Source: Circinella minor (taxonomy: Eukaryota; Mucoromycota; Mucoromycetes; Mucorales; Lichtheimiaceae). Taken from it: DNA of 64,000 nucleotides. The stretch spans positions 96,887-160,886 of the forward strand of contig JAEPRB010000076.1 in NCBI GenBank assembly GCA_016758965.1, read 5' to 3'. The position numbers and the translations under genes are program-made. Positions within the stretch are counted from its first letter, which is position 1, and each line of letters opens with the position of its first letter. Under the pieces are notes generated by a model. It made no database searches, had not been told where the DNA came from, and saw only the letters and a program-made list of their open reading frames with translations. Positions 36,716-48,311 of the stretch are shown piece after piece.

Positions 36716-38577
36716 ATGTCTGACGAAGGGTTTGCCATTCCTGCTGCACCAAAACGAAAATCAGAAGAATCAAGTGCTCCATCACTACCACCTAATCCAC
36801 CTCAACAACAAGAAGCACCTCCACTTCCTTATAAAAAACCTGAATGGAGTGCTCAAGCTCAATATGGTTATGGATTTGAAGTACTTAAAGGTGGTTTAAG
36901 TTTAGACAAGATCATGGGTCCACAAAAAGAATTCGCCACCATTGGTAAAATAAAAAAAAAAAAGCAATTTTATTATTTGAGTATTTGTATTAACTAAAAT
37001 TAAATATTTTTATTTTTATATAGGACGACTACCACTTTGTGATATTCAAATGGAACATCCTGTAAGTGATAATAATAATAAATAACTTGACACTTTTTTT
37101 TTTTTTTTTTGCCCTCCTCCAATATACTAATATATTAATATATACTATAGTCTATCTCTCGATACCATGCTATTTTACAATTTAATAATGATGGAAACAT
37201 ATTTATCTATGATTTAGATAGTGCCCATGGTACGCGTGTTAATAAGCATTTAATACAACCACGTACATATATCCCATTAAAACCTGGAGATCAAGTCCGA
37301 TTTGGTGAAAGTACACGTTTATGCATTTTTGAAACAGATCAACCATTGGATGAAGAAGAAGAAATTGAAAAAGAAGAAGCCATTCGTCATCGATCTAGAG
37401 CTGCTATCACACAACATGCTGCAGAAGAAGGTGATCTCAGAAAAACAGAAAAAGAGGAAGAAGAACAAGGAATTTCATGGTTCGTATTTATAGATAAGAT
37501 AGATGGATCAAATAATTATTTAATTGTTGAAGATAAGCATAGTTTGCCGATATGTGTAACTTACCATTCCTTTTCTTTCCTTTCACTTTATTAATTATAT
37601 TAGGGGTTTCCAAGAAGATGCAGTAGAAGAACCAGACGATGATGAGGATGATAATAATGAAGGTGAAGGTGGAGGATCAGCTGATGCTGAATTAATTAAT
37701 GTGGTAAAAGAAAAAATGATGTCTGAAGATGCTAGTAAGTAAAAAAAAAAAAAAAAAAATGAATAGAGATATATACACATACACAGATTTTTTCTTTCCA
37801 TTCTACATTTATTTCTTCTGGACAAAAACACTGACATTTTCTCAAACTGACATTTTATTTAATAATTTAAAAAATCATAGAACGAAGGAGGGATGAATTG
37901 GATATCATGTACGGGGACGATGATGAAGAAACATTATATGATAAAACAGGTTCCATAAATTAACTTTTATTTATATAGAAATAAAATATACAACATCGAT
38001 TTTTTTTTTTATCCATTATTAACAATATGGGGACAATTTACCTTTTTTTTTTTTATAGCACCAAAAAAGAAAAAGGCCAAAAAGACAGATAAAGCCGAAA
38101 CATATGATGAATTAGTGGAACGTAAAAAAGAATCAGACAAGGAAATTAAAGCATTGGAAGCTCAATTGGAACAACGGAAACAAGAAGGTGAAATTTTTGA
38201 TACATTAACTTTTTTTTTTTTTTTTTTTTTGCTAATAGGAATAATAAAAAAAATTAATTCATTTTTTTTTTAAAAAAAAAAAAAGTTGAAGTAGAAAAGA
38301 AAAGTAAACAAGAAAAAGTAGATGAACAGGATTTGGATGCTTATATGAAGAGTCTATCCAAAAAACAAGATAGTAATAAACCACCTGTTTTTAAACTTGA
38401 AAATGAACTGAAAAAACTACGCAAGGTAAAAAAAAAAAAAAGTGAAGAGGGAGAGGGATAAGTTTACAAAGATTCAACTTAATAAGAAAAATTTCGTCAT
38501 ATTTTTTTTTTATTTAGGAAAATGAACGACTTGGAAAACTTGTAGAATTGACCAAACCAAATGATATTTTTAGTTAG
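36716..38577 (+). CDS. SLC4A1AP: kanadaptin-like FHA-domain protein
   Basis: Eight exons (36716-36944, 37024-37061, 37151-37479, 37604-37734, 37881-37949, 38059-38187, 38286-38425, 38518-38577) join to 374 residues. A Pro-rich N-terminus with KKPEWSAQAQYGYGFEVLK precedes an FHA domain: GRLPLCDIQMEHPSISRYHA, then YDLDSAHGTRVNK, with the phosphothreonine-binding SxxH and N residues visible. The C-terminal half is acidic and Lys-rich coiled coil, ending NDIFS. This order fits kanadaptin, a nuclear, splicing-associated protein, although the human protein is about twice as long. Its stop codon (38575-38577) overlaps the stop codon of the convergent Nudix gene. Confidence 0.88.
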
Positions 38578-39558
38578 ATATAATTATGTTGAGAAAGATA
38601 ATCAAGTGCCATCCAAGTTGTTTGAACGCTAGGTAACATAACTTGACCAAGAGTAATAAAGCGTTTAAAATCATTTATAGGAACATCATTAAGTACTTCT
38701 ATATATTCTTCATTATCTCTTGCAAGTGGTTCTGGGTCTTCTTCTGGATCAATGACAAGATAAGGAACAAAGCGATTAACACCCCATTTTAGTTCACTTA
38801 TACCATCTGGTTGATCTTCTGGTAATAAGTTGATCCATTTTCCATTTTTTAAACGAGCTTCTTCTGATAATTCATGTTCTGCTGATTCAAGTGCACTATT
38901 ATATATATATATATATATATGTTTTTCTTTTTTCAATGGACTATTATTATCTATATTTTTTATTTAAGAATTATTTACCTGTTATGTTTTCTACGATCAT
39001 ATGACCCAGCTACACAAGTATATTTCTAAAACAAGATAATTTTGAAAATTGAGATATGATGGATGTATCTCTAATACTTTTTTTTTTTATTCTTACTTAC
39101 GATTTCATTTGTGCCTTGTGCATACTCCTTTAAAATGCAAGTCGTTTTCTATATATAATAATTGCTAAGCAACGCTTTTTATTTTCTCACGTGAGATTTT
39201 CGGTTGCCTAGGAAACAAAATTTGGGTACCTTTTTAGAGTTAAAAGTAAAAACAGTAACAAAAGTTGGATAAGGAACATCATGTCCGACAACATCCCATT
39301 CTATTTCTCTACCATCATCGTAACGCGTTTTACGATTCCAAACTGTAATAAAACTTTTATAATTTTCTTTTTTTCATTAAATCTTGTCAATAGTAGTAAT
39401 ATCAAATACCAAAAAAAAAAAAAAAAAAAAAAAAAGAAAGGGAAAGTGTGGTAATAATAATAAAAGAATATATTTATATACCGTTTATGTAATTTGGTTT
39501 CACTAATGATAGTGGCAGCATTGCCTTGTACATTAAGTTTGATCTCTTTATCTGTCAT
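38574..39558 (-). CDS. Nudix-fold hydrolase
   Basis: Exons are 39482-39558, 39230-39342, 39101-39148, 38979-39025 and 38574-38895, giving about 200 residues. Text through FVTVFTFNSK, KEYAQGTNEI and the split box CVAGSYDRRKHN / SALESAEHELSEEARL fits a Nudix hydrolase. The box is divergent: the usual RE-x2-EE arginine is His (HELSEE), and the region between the first Gly and the helix is altered. The likely substrate is a nucleoside diphosphate-X compound such as ADP-ribose, but that is not shown. The first junction is a puzzle: with the GTATAT donor and the CAG acceptor the frame breaks, while ending the intron two bases earlier (at AC) restores Arg-Val-Trp. An alternative donor at 39502-39503 also restores the frame but drops eight residues. 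Confidence 0.8.
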
Positions 39559-40218
39559 AGAGTAATAATAACTATATATAAAAATAAGGAGTCAGAGGGA
39601 GACTAAAAAAAAAAAAAATGGACGTATTATTTGATGGTTGGATGGCGTTGTGTGACACCAACTAAAGTTCACGATTCATGCCTTGTTCACATAAACTTTG
39701 TATATATATATATATATATATCTTATTCTCTTATAATTATTCTTTTAAAAAACCAATAATTTTCATCATTCAAATAGAATAATTTTCGCATACACCATAT
39801 TTTTTTTTAGGTATTTTATTTATTTATTTATTGACTTGACAGATTATCTTTTTTATTGAGAGAAAACGAGAGCAATTCAAAAGCTAAAAAAAAAAAAAAA
39901 AAAAAAACTCACACTGACCCCCTCCCCTCCCCTTCAGTCTTCTTTTTTCTTCTTCCTTTCTCCTTCCTCCTTTTCTCTCTCTCTCTTTTATTTTTTCCTC
40001 TCTTTTGAATTTCTTTTATTTTATTTTTTATTTTTATTATATCTCTCACCAAAGTAAATAAGAATAGTAATAATAATAACTTTGAAACAAACTAGACTTT
40101 TTTTTTTTTTTTTTTTTTTTATAAACCAACTTTTTTATTTTATTTTAAAACACATCCTTTTTCACACACATATTATATATATATATATATATATATACTT
40201 AACCCTACTTTTCTTTTT

Positions 40219-40256
<38 letters not shown>

Positions 40257-40425
40257 CTTTTTCTCTTTTTTCTTTCAAACTTAACCCGACAAAATCCGTT
40301 TTTTTCTATAAATGACATAATGATCTCGCCAATGTCTCGATCGATTCATCCAAATAATGTAAGGTTCAGTTTTTATCAAGTCATTTTTTATTTTATTTTT
40401 TTTTTCAAGACATTAACTTTTTATT
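39559..40425. promoter_or_regulatory. divergent promoter region with long polypyrimidine tracts
   Basis: The region lies between the Nudix (minus) and PSP1-domain (plus) start codons. It holds (AT)n runs at about 39703-39722 and 40174-40196. On the plus strand it has very long C/T- and T-only tracts from 39900 to 40275, typical of a fungal 5' UTR and promoter. ORFs here are homopolymer artefacts. Confidence 0.55.
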
Positions 40426-42926
40426 ATGAATATAAAGACATTGTCAACTAGTGACGATGGTACCAATGACATGACTCATGCGTCATCTGTATTAAATAAC
40501 ACTTCAAAATCAACTTGGAAAGCTATTGGGAGTCCTCCTCGAAGTGGTGGTCGTCAAGGTTTAGGTTCACAACAGCAACAACAGACCAATAATACATCAT
40601 CAGCAAGCACAAGTACAACTACCAATAATAATAGCGATTATCCCGTGGCTACTACTAATAATAATAATAGTAATAATGGTAGCACATCAGATCACCATCG
40701 TTCATCATCATCCTCTCTTAACTGGCTACAACAAGATTATGCTTTCCCACCGATCCGCAGAAACTCAGCAGTAAGCACCGCAGCTGCGGTACATCCAGCT
40801 CCTCCTCCTCCACAATCACTTCCAGCGGCTCCTTGGGCGACAAATAATAGTACTACCACAACAACTATCACTAACAATACAATAACTACAACACTTCCCA
40901 CACCTTCATCATCCATATCTACAACATCAAATGCTTTTTTCCCACCTACAACATCGAATATGATCGATGGTCGACGTTCTTCATTAATTGAATATCCTGA
41001 TATCGCATCTGTACCTATGTTACCCGAAGTTTCAACTGAACCACTTTTTAGAGAACATCGAAGTATGTCTTACTCTATGGATAATACAACAACACATTCT
41101 AATAACAATAATGATTTTAATCCACGATTTGCACAACATTTGGTAACTATGCATGAAGAAGAGGATGATGAAGATGATTTCTTTCAACCACCACCACCAT
41201 TACCACCTCATCATCATCATCATCATTATCCATTCGATAATAATAATCATTATAATATAAATAATACTACGGATGATTTAATGCCTTCAGCAAAGGATGA
41301 TGAAATGCTTGCGGCAGCCCAACTTCGTGCACGATCCAAATCTTCGGCAGCTGCTTTTGATATTTGGCATCCAGCTCATCCATCTTCTGAAGATTCTTGG
41401 ATGGGTGCTGCAGCTAGGTTGGCAAGTCAACGTCGATCTTCAGTAGCGCATGCACCTCCATCTACTTCATTTAATCATCACGCACATAATACACAACAAC
41501 ATCATCATCATCATCAAAATCATCAAGGAAGTTTTGGTTCCATGTATTCACCCCCTCCACCTCCCCCTTCCTCTTCTTCTTTTATGTCGAATGGTGATCG
41601 TGAACGATTGGCTAGTTTAAGAAGATTTTCATTATCTCCTATGCCTGAAAGTAGATTACCCATAAGTAATAATACAATGGGTAATCCATTATCATCCAAT
41701 AATGATACCGATAGAAAGTAAGTATAGTTATTTTAAGGGAAAAAAAAAGGAGGGGGAGAAAGAAATGAATTATAATATTATTAGGAAGAAAACTTTTAAA
41801 CATATTTTTTTTTTTTTTTTGGTATATAATATATACTAACTTTATATATAAAAAAAAAGTGCATTTGCATTTCTTAGTCAAAGAAGACATTCACTTGCAA
41901 CACCTATTCCACAAAATAACAATGTGAATGTGAATGAATTATTGGAAGGATTACAAGGTTTAAGGTTACAACAACAACAGCAACAACAACAACAACAAGG
42001 AAGAGGAGGAGGTAATGCTACATCATCACCTGTACCAACACTATCTACAACATCAGCTTATTCCAATGCAGCAGCTGTACACCAAACCATTCAACAACAA
42101 CAAACTGCTTTGCATCAAGATGATTTATCAATTGAATATCCACCTGAACATATGGGTAAAGGATTTTTATTGACTGATATTGATGAAAATGCGTTATTTT
42201 GTGTTGTGGAATTTAAACGTGGAAGATCAGATATGTATTTTACAAGAAAGGATCAACCTACTCCTTCAAGGAATGATTTAGTAATTGTTGAAGCTGATCG
42301 TGGTCATGATTTAGGAAAAGTGACATTAGATAGAATTAGTCGTTCACAACTAGTTTCTATGATTAAACAACAAGAAAAACAACAACAACAACAGCAACAA
42401 CAACAACAATCATTGGATGTAAATGGAAATGAACAAGAAAATGTTAATAATAATAAGAAAAAGGAGGTTGCTATTAAACAAGTAATTCGTTTAGCTAAAC
42501 CTAATGAAATTACTTTATTAATGGGTAAAAGTCAAGATGAAGCAAAAGCTTTATTAGTTTGTCAAAGTAAAGTGAAACAAAAATTAATGCCAATGCAAGT
42601 TGTAGATGCTGAATATCAATGGTAAGTGAAGACTGAAAAACAAAAAAAAACAAAAAAAATAGGAGTAAAAAGAGATAACTCAAAATTTCATTGTTCATTT
42701 ATCAGGGATAAACGCAAGTTAACATTTTATTTTATTGCTGATCGGCGCGTTGATTTTCGAGAATTGGTTAGAGACCTTTTCAAATTATATAAAACTAGAA
42801 TTTGGATGTAAGTTTATTATTAGTTTTTTTTTTTAAAAAAAAAAAAAAAACTTAGTCTTTATACTTGACTTACATATCTTTTATATATCTTTATTTAGGT
42901 GTGCTGTTGGTACCAATCAACCATAA
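40426..42926 (+). CDS. PSP1 C-terminal-domain protein
   Basis: Four exons (40426-41717, 41878-42621, 42706-42807, 42899-42926) join to 721 residues. The first two thirds are low complexity: Thr/Asn, Ser, Pro, His and Gln runs with short RRxS motifs (DGRRSSLIEY, SQRRSSVAH, LRRFSLSPMPE, SQRRHSLATP) that look like AGC-kinase sites. The C-terminal folded domain starts near GKGFLLTDIDENALFCVVEFK and ends LTFYFIADRRVDFRELVRDL and KTRIWMCAVGTNQP. This is the PSP1 C-terminal domain, shared with yeast Psp1 and bacterial YaaT-like proteins. Yeast Psp1 is a suppressor of DNA-polymerase mutants that associates with RNA granules. The exact role here is unknown. Confidence 0.9.
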
Positions 42927-43958
42927 AACTATTTCCTCTCTCTCTTTTTCTTTCTTTCGTAAATACTCTATACAATAACTTCTTTTTCCTTATATCTCTT
43001 CTCTTTGCATGTTACATATATATTTTATAGCAATCTTTTTTTTTTCTCTTTTCTACTCTAAAAACTTCCTTTCTAACAAAAAAAAATTGACATTATAGAA
43101 GATTTCTTATTAAACATCTGTTTTTTTTTTACTCTCTCTATTCCCCTTCCCCTTCCACCTCTTTATCCTTTTCTTTTTAGTTTCTTTAGTATATTTCAAA
43201 CTTTTTTTTTCCTATTTTTCTTTTATTTAGTAGAATTTATTACAATACATCAAAAACAAATTTCATGTAAATAACTCAAAAGAAAAGAAAATATTGCATG
43301 AATTGAATTATTATATATCTTTTGTGAAAAGTATTAAAAAACAAAAACATACCTTCTTTTTTTTTTGTTGTTATTGTTAATATTAAATGATGATATATAG
43401 GGTGGTTTCATGTACGTATTATTATTTTTTTCAGTATAGTATAGGTCGTTGAAAGAACTCACCATAAAAAGTTTTGACGTTTTGTTCCTCCTCTTTGATA
43501 AGTCCATTCAGCAACCGGAGTACTTTAAGGAAAGCAAAATAATATGATTTTTTTTTATTACTTTTGAGAGATAAATATATGTACGTTAATCGTACCAGGA
43601 TTTAAGAATAAAGATATGAGAATAGTACAAATAAATATTATTCATATAGAATTATATATAACCAACAGTTATATATATATATATATATTTATAAAGAGAG
43701 AAAATCCAATAAGAATTTATTTAATTGAAAGGAAGAATAAAAGACGTTTTTGATAGTCTACAATATAATGGATGTACAAAAGAATAACTAAAGGAATATG
43801 TGTATAAGTGGTGTTTTTGGTTAGTTGATGTTGGAAGGGGGAGAAGGAAGGGGGGAAGGGGAGGGGAAAAAACATTTATTTTTTTTATGTGTAGGGATAG
43901 GGAACAAATAGTGTAATTTTTTTTTAAAAAAAAGTGGTGGAGGTGCGGGTGGGGGGTA
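42927..43958. other. convergent 3' intergenic region
   Basis: About 1 kb lies between the convergent PSP1-domain and R3B2-like genes. It is rich in C/T tracts on the left and A/G tracts on the right, with an (AT)n run near 43670-43690 and a T9A8 palindrome at 43917-43933. No supported ORF. Confidence 0.6.
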
Positions 43959-45906
43959 TCAGAAAGAAGGATTGACTATATTTTTCATGACATCTAGAAT
44001 AGCCATTTGTTCAGCGTCAGATTTTTTCAATCCTTTACCAGTTCCAGACACAGTATATCCTTGAATACTATAGATTATTGAAGTAGCTTGAAAAATTTTC
44101 TGGTGGGGTGGTCCTTCTTCTTGAAATTCGGATTTAATTCTTAATTCTGGAATATCATGAATATACGAAAATAAAGATGACTTGGGATTCGTAGCTTGAA
44201 CTGGATCATTCAATATTTTGTCAAGTTTTGCTATATCTATTATTTTTCGAAGAGCAGATAATGGAGAAATGGGTTCAGCATTGGGTGGATATATTGTATC
44301 AGGTAATAAAGCTGCAGCTGGATGCTGTTTGGGTTGTTCTTGTGTAGATAGCATCATCATATTTTCATCTTCTATTGATGTTGGACTTGAAACTGTTCTT
44401 TTTGTGATTATATTAAATGTGGTTGTTGTACAATCCATAGCAATAGACTTATGTCGCTTAGGAATTATATCTTGTTGTTGTTGTTGTTCAGAATCTAATG
44501 AAACTTGTTTCACGCCCAATAAAACATTTTTCATATGTTGCGAATATTCATCATCTTCTTCCATCGATCGACCTCGTTTATTATCTGGAATATGAATCAC
44601 ATCAGATAATGGATTTAGATTATTGTTAGATGATGATAGCCCATACAATTCCGTTGTTTGAAGAACACCTCCTGGTGTTATTGGTGATGGTGTAGTAGAT
44701 AAAGAAGATGATAATGATAATGGGGGTGGTCCAGTATTTGCTTCATGAAAATATTCATTTGGATCAATAGCTAATGGAATATCGTTATTTACGAATCCTT
44801 CTCCTTGTAATTGTTGGGTTTTATCCTGATCTAATTCATCCGGTCGTTTTTCATAATAATCAATAATGTCGCGTGCTACTAAAGTTTTGGCCTTCTTTTT
44901 ATTTTGTCCATACCGAATATGAGATCTGTATACTGAGGTCTCTGTCATTTGATACGTGAATTTACATCCCCATTCTAATGTACCATGATCACTTTCGTTT
45001 CGTCGTGCATCCCAACTAATATTGATTGTACCATTTCCTTGTTCTATCAATTGTTTGAAATCACTATATGGATTAGCAGCAGATCTCATTGCAGAATACT
45101 TTCGTGGAATAGCAATAGGTCGTTGTTCCCGTTGTTGTTCTTGATCTTGTGAATCAGTTTCAGTAGGACTTAATAAACCCATTGAAATACGTAATGATCG
45201 TGGAAGTTTGTTAAATAGGGTACGTCCATTTTCTGAAATGATAGAATTAACCATGGTTACGACAGCATTTAATCCGGCCAATTCTTGAACAACACTAATA
45301 ATATTAATAATAATAATGCAAAAAAAAAAATTTAATTAATTTATTTCTCATATAAGAGAACAGCCGATAGATAGGGACAGACTTAAGTCATAGACAAAGA
45401 ACTACAGGTACATATATCACCCATAAATATTTATAAATATATTTACCCAGCAATACGTTCTGCTACTGTTTCTGGCAATAAAGGATCGTTATTCAATTTA
45501 TGAATATTATGAATATAAGCAAGAGCACGAGCAAAAAAATGATTACGAGTCATTAAAAGACGCATGTGTTGTAAAACTTCGCCATTATATTGTCCAAACT
45601 GGTCGCGAATACAAATAGAAAGAGCAAGTTCGAGAGCTCCTTGTCCTAAAAATTCATAATGCTTTTTTATTTATTTTTTTGGTTGCAAAAATAAAAAAAA
45701 AAAGAAAAGTTGAATAATTTTGAATGAATGACAATAATATATATACATAGAAACGCGTCAAATTGAAATAAATGAAAAAAAAAAATTACCTTATTGACAG
45801 GACCGCGTATACACTGTTCTATTACAGTGGATATGTCAAGTGGACCACCATTAACATTAGTAATTCTACCAAGTATATTATTTAGACACTCTTCTAATGA
45901 TGCCAT
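43959..45906 (-). CDS. r3b2: R3B2-like RNase III protein (non-canonical RNAi)
   Basis: Three exons (45790-45906, 45447-45661, 43959-45294) join in frame to 555 residues. Residues about 1-140 match an RNase III domain, with HYEFLGQGALELAL in place of the canonical EFLGDAVL signature. The Glu (42) is kept, but the following Asp is Gln46, and the later DxxE pair reads ERIA (107-110). dsRNA-binding domain 1 is about 185-260 (NPYSDFKQLIEQ to ARDIIDYYEK), and dsRBD 2 is about 480-552 (GTGKGLKKSDAEQMAILDV). One RNase III domain plus two dsRBDs is the layout of Mucorales R3B2, which acts with RNA-dependent RNA polymerases in a Dicer-independent mRNA-degradation pathway. The linker is Ser/Asn/Gln-rich. 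A mitochondrial L44-type ribosomal protein is the main alternative. Confidence 0.85.
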
Positions 45907-47047
45907 TTGACGTAATCCTAGCAAATATAACAATAGCAACAGTTGTTAAAATAAAAAAAGGAAGGTGGGGTTATTTTTTGACAAAAATGTTATTTGAGAT
46001 CAATATAAAAAAAAAAAAAATAGCGGGGCCAATTTTATTTTTTTTTAATCAAATACTTTTGAAATCAAATTTCATATGGAAATGCATAAAGTACAAAGCC
46101 ACTTTGACTACCTTATTCGTATATATATACCCACCTTATTTTTGTGATATAATCCTTCCTATCCTAATGATTAAAGAGTTTAATCAGTATTATTAATTGG
46201 AAAAAAAAAAGATAGAGCTTTGTTTAGGTAGAAGCTGACGGGCAACGCGAGACTTCCGAAAAAAAAAAAGAGACTTCCAGCTCCGTGGAGATGGACCCTA
46301 TATGATATTATAGAGTGATTGTTTCTTTATTATAAATTTACGTTAGTGTACATAAATCTATCAAATGTAAGAAAAGTAGTAAGAAAGAATAACAATAAAT
46401 AGATGTTATGACATGTTGCAATATTAGCTACATACAATTTATAAGAGACAAAAGTGTTATCATTTAGTTGATTTATTTTGATTGTAGTATTTATTATCGT
46501 GAAGTACAAATACAGAAGTCGTTGAATTTTACTTTTGTATTTTATTTAATGCATATTACAAAAAAAAAAAAACATAACAACCACCAGAAAATCTGATGGG
46601 AACTCTTTTGATTATCTACATAAAAGACATTCTAAAAATAAAAAACAATATTTATCCACATCCCTATATGATATAAACTTATTACAAACACTACTATATA
46701 TACATATCACTGTTTTTTTTTTTTTGCATGAATTCATTATACGTATCAGCTTTACGTGCATAATTTATTTATTTTATATGCACCTTTATCAATGGTAGAA
46801 TAAATAATATATCACGCTGACATGTGACTCATTGTCCAATGTTTCAATCCCATACCTATGTTTCTTTATACATACTATACTTACGTTTCATATATGTACA
46901 TGTATAATTCTGTGGTAAATAAAAAAAAATATGTATACTTACATACTATTACGTATTATTTAAAGACAAGTTTTTTTTTGTCTTGGTTTGAATAATCTAG
47001 CTAATATTTTCATTAGTGGAAAAGAACAGAGAACCATCATAAGAATG

Positions 47048-47112
<65 letters not shown>

Positions 47113-47498
47113 TACAATTTTTGCTGTTAATGCGTCCAATTTTTTGTTTTCGATAGTCAGATGGTGGAGTGAAAGGGCTGCTTCTCTCCTCCTTCCGTTG
47201 GTTTTGGTCAAAATGACCATGAGTCGGAAATAAAATGATCTGCATCAATGCAACCTGCCATTTATAAGATTTTTTCTTTTTATAAAAATAAAGTTTATGA
47301 AAGGTGCCAAGCTTAATTAATAATTTCATACACTAAAAAAATACAAGAATAACAAAGGAATAATAATATAAAAAAAAAAAATGGGCGGGGATGAAGGTGA
47401 AAGGGAGAGAATAAAAAGTAACAGAACATAAAAACACAGACTAAAACATAAAGTAAATTAGTAAGTAAATTATAATGATACAGTATGTAGAAAAACTT
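45907..47498. other. intergenic region upstream of the R3B2-like gene
   Basis: The 300 bases above 45906 are the R3B2-like promoter. The rest is AT-rich, with a 63-base A run at 47048-47110. A minus-strand frame from about 47230 to 47111 stays open and ends at a GTAAG donor, so a small unassigned exon is possible, but no gene can be supported. Confidence 0.45.
47048..47110. repeat. 63-base poly-A tract
   Basis: This is an uninterrupted run of 63 adenines on the plus strand, the longest homopolymer in the window. It is followed directly by CTTAC, which read on the minus strand is a GTAAG splice donor with the T run just inside the intron. It also creates several spurious poly-Lys and poly-Phe ORFs. 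Confidence 0.95.
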
Positions 47499-48311
47499 CA
47501 GTAATTTTCCGTTAAACGGGTTACTTTCCACATAGGTGAATGTTTGTACTGGCTTAACTTTTGAGACTCTAATCTGACAGACACAGAATATACTGTAAAA
47601 TTGTAAATAGAATTAAATCAAGCTGTACAAGTAGATAAAAAAAAAAAGAGGATAGCTCATATAATGTAGCTAATTGTTTAAAATAATCTTACTACTGATG
47701 TGAGCTTAAGTTCTAGTGATACGTAAAAATGATAACAAGCATAATAAATTGGAGGATTTGATTAATTAATTTGTTAACGACAAAGAATGTATTTATATAG
47801 AATAAGGTGAATAGTTGTACAGTATAAATGCATAGAGATAAATTATATGATATCAACAGCACAATTACATACGTAATTGATAATGAAGTAGAGCAAGTAC
47901 ATGAAATAGTTCAGAAAGAAGAGGGGGAAAAAAGCAGGTACGTAGTATGGATTTAATGGAAAAGATAAATACTACTACCAACAATTGATAGAATTTCATT
48001 TGATGATAAAGATGAACTGGATATTTTTTATTCGTAGCAAAGAAAAAAAATATTGTACATAAAGCAATTTGAAGCAAAGGAAAGAACTGAGAAGTTGACG
48101 TTTTGGCAAGCTAGTACGTAGTATTACTAATTCTACCTATTAAAGGAGTAACATCATATAAATTAGAATAAGAAGAGATTTATATAACTTTTGTGAATAT
48201 TGTGACAAATTCACCTGATACCGGTTTATCAAATCACCAATATTCTCCTAAGGAGGTAAAAATCATCGAAAAATTCTACCAGTTTGGCAGAATACCGATT
48301 GATGGGTACTG
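47499..48311. mobile_element. diverged second copy (copy B) of the TA-type inverted-repeat element
   Basis: The sequence aligns along most of its length with the element at 22211-22988. Shared landmarks in the same order and spacing include GAATATACTG, a GTACA...AGATAA stretch, a CTCATATAATnTAGCT-like stretch, ATCAACA-CA-AATTACATA, and the right-end block TCACC-GATAC-GGTTTA-AATCACC. The left end reads CAGTAATTTTCCG and the right end shows an extended, mutated repeat ending GGGTACTG. Its terminal repeats are too decayed to show TA duplication. It is an older copy than copy A. Interior frames are broken. Confidence 0.65.

Noticed and set aside
39482..39558. U12-type intron in the Nudix gene
   Set aside because: Although an AC end would restore the frame, the donor GTATAT and the lack of a TCCTTAAC branch site do not match U12 signals.
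40082..40315. Plus-strand Phe-rich ORF upstream of the PSP1-domain gene
   Set aside because: T homopolymers in the promoter and 5' UTR explain it.
46960..47329. Poly-Phe and poly-Lys ORFs
   Set aside because: Created by the 63-base A run; only a short segment beside it looks protein-like and no gene model holds.
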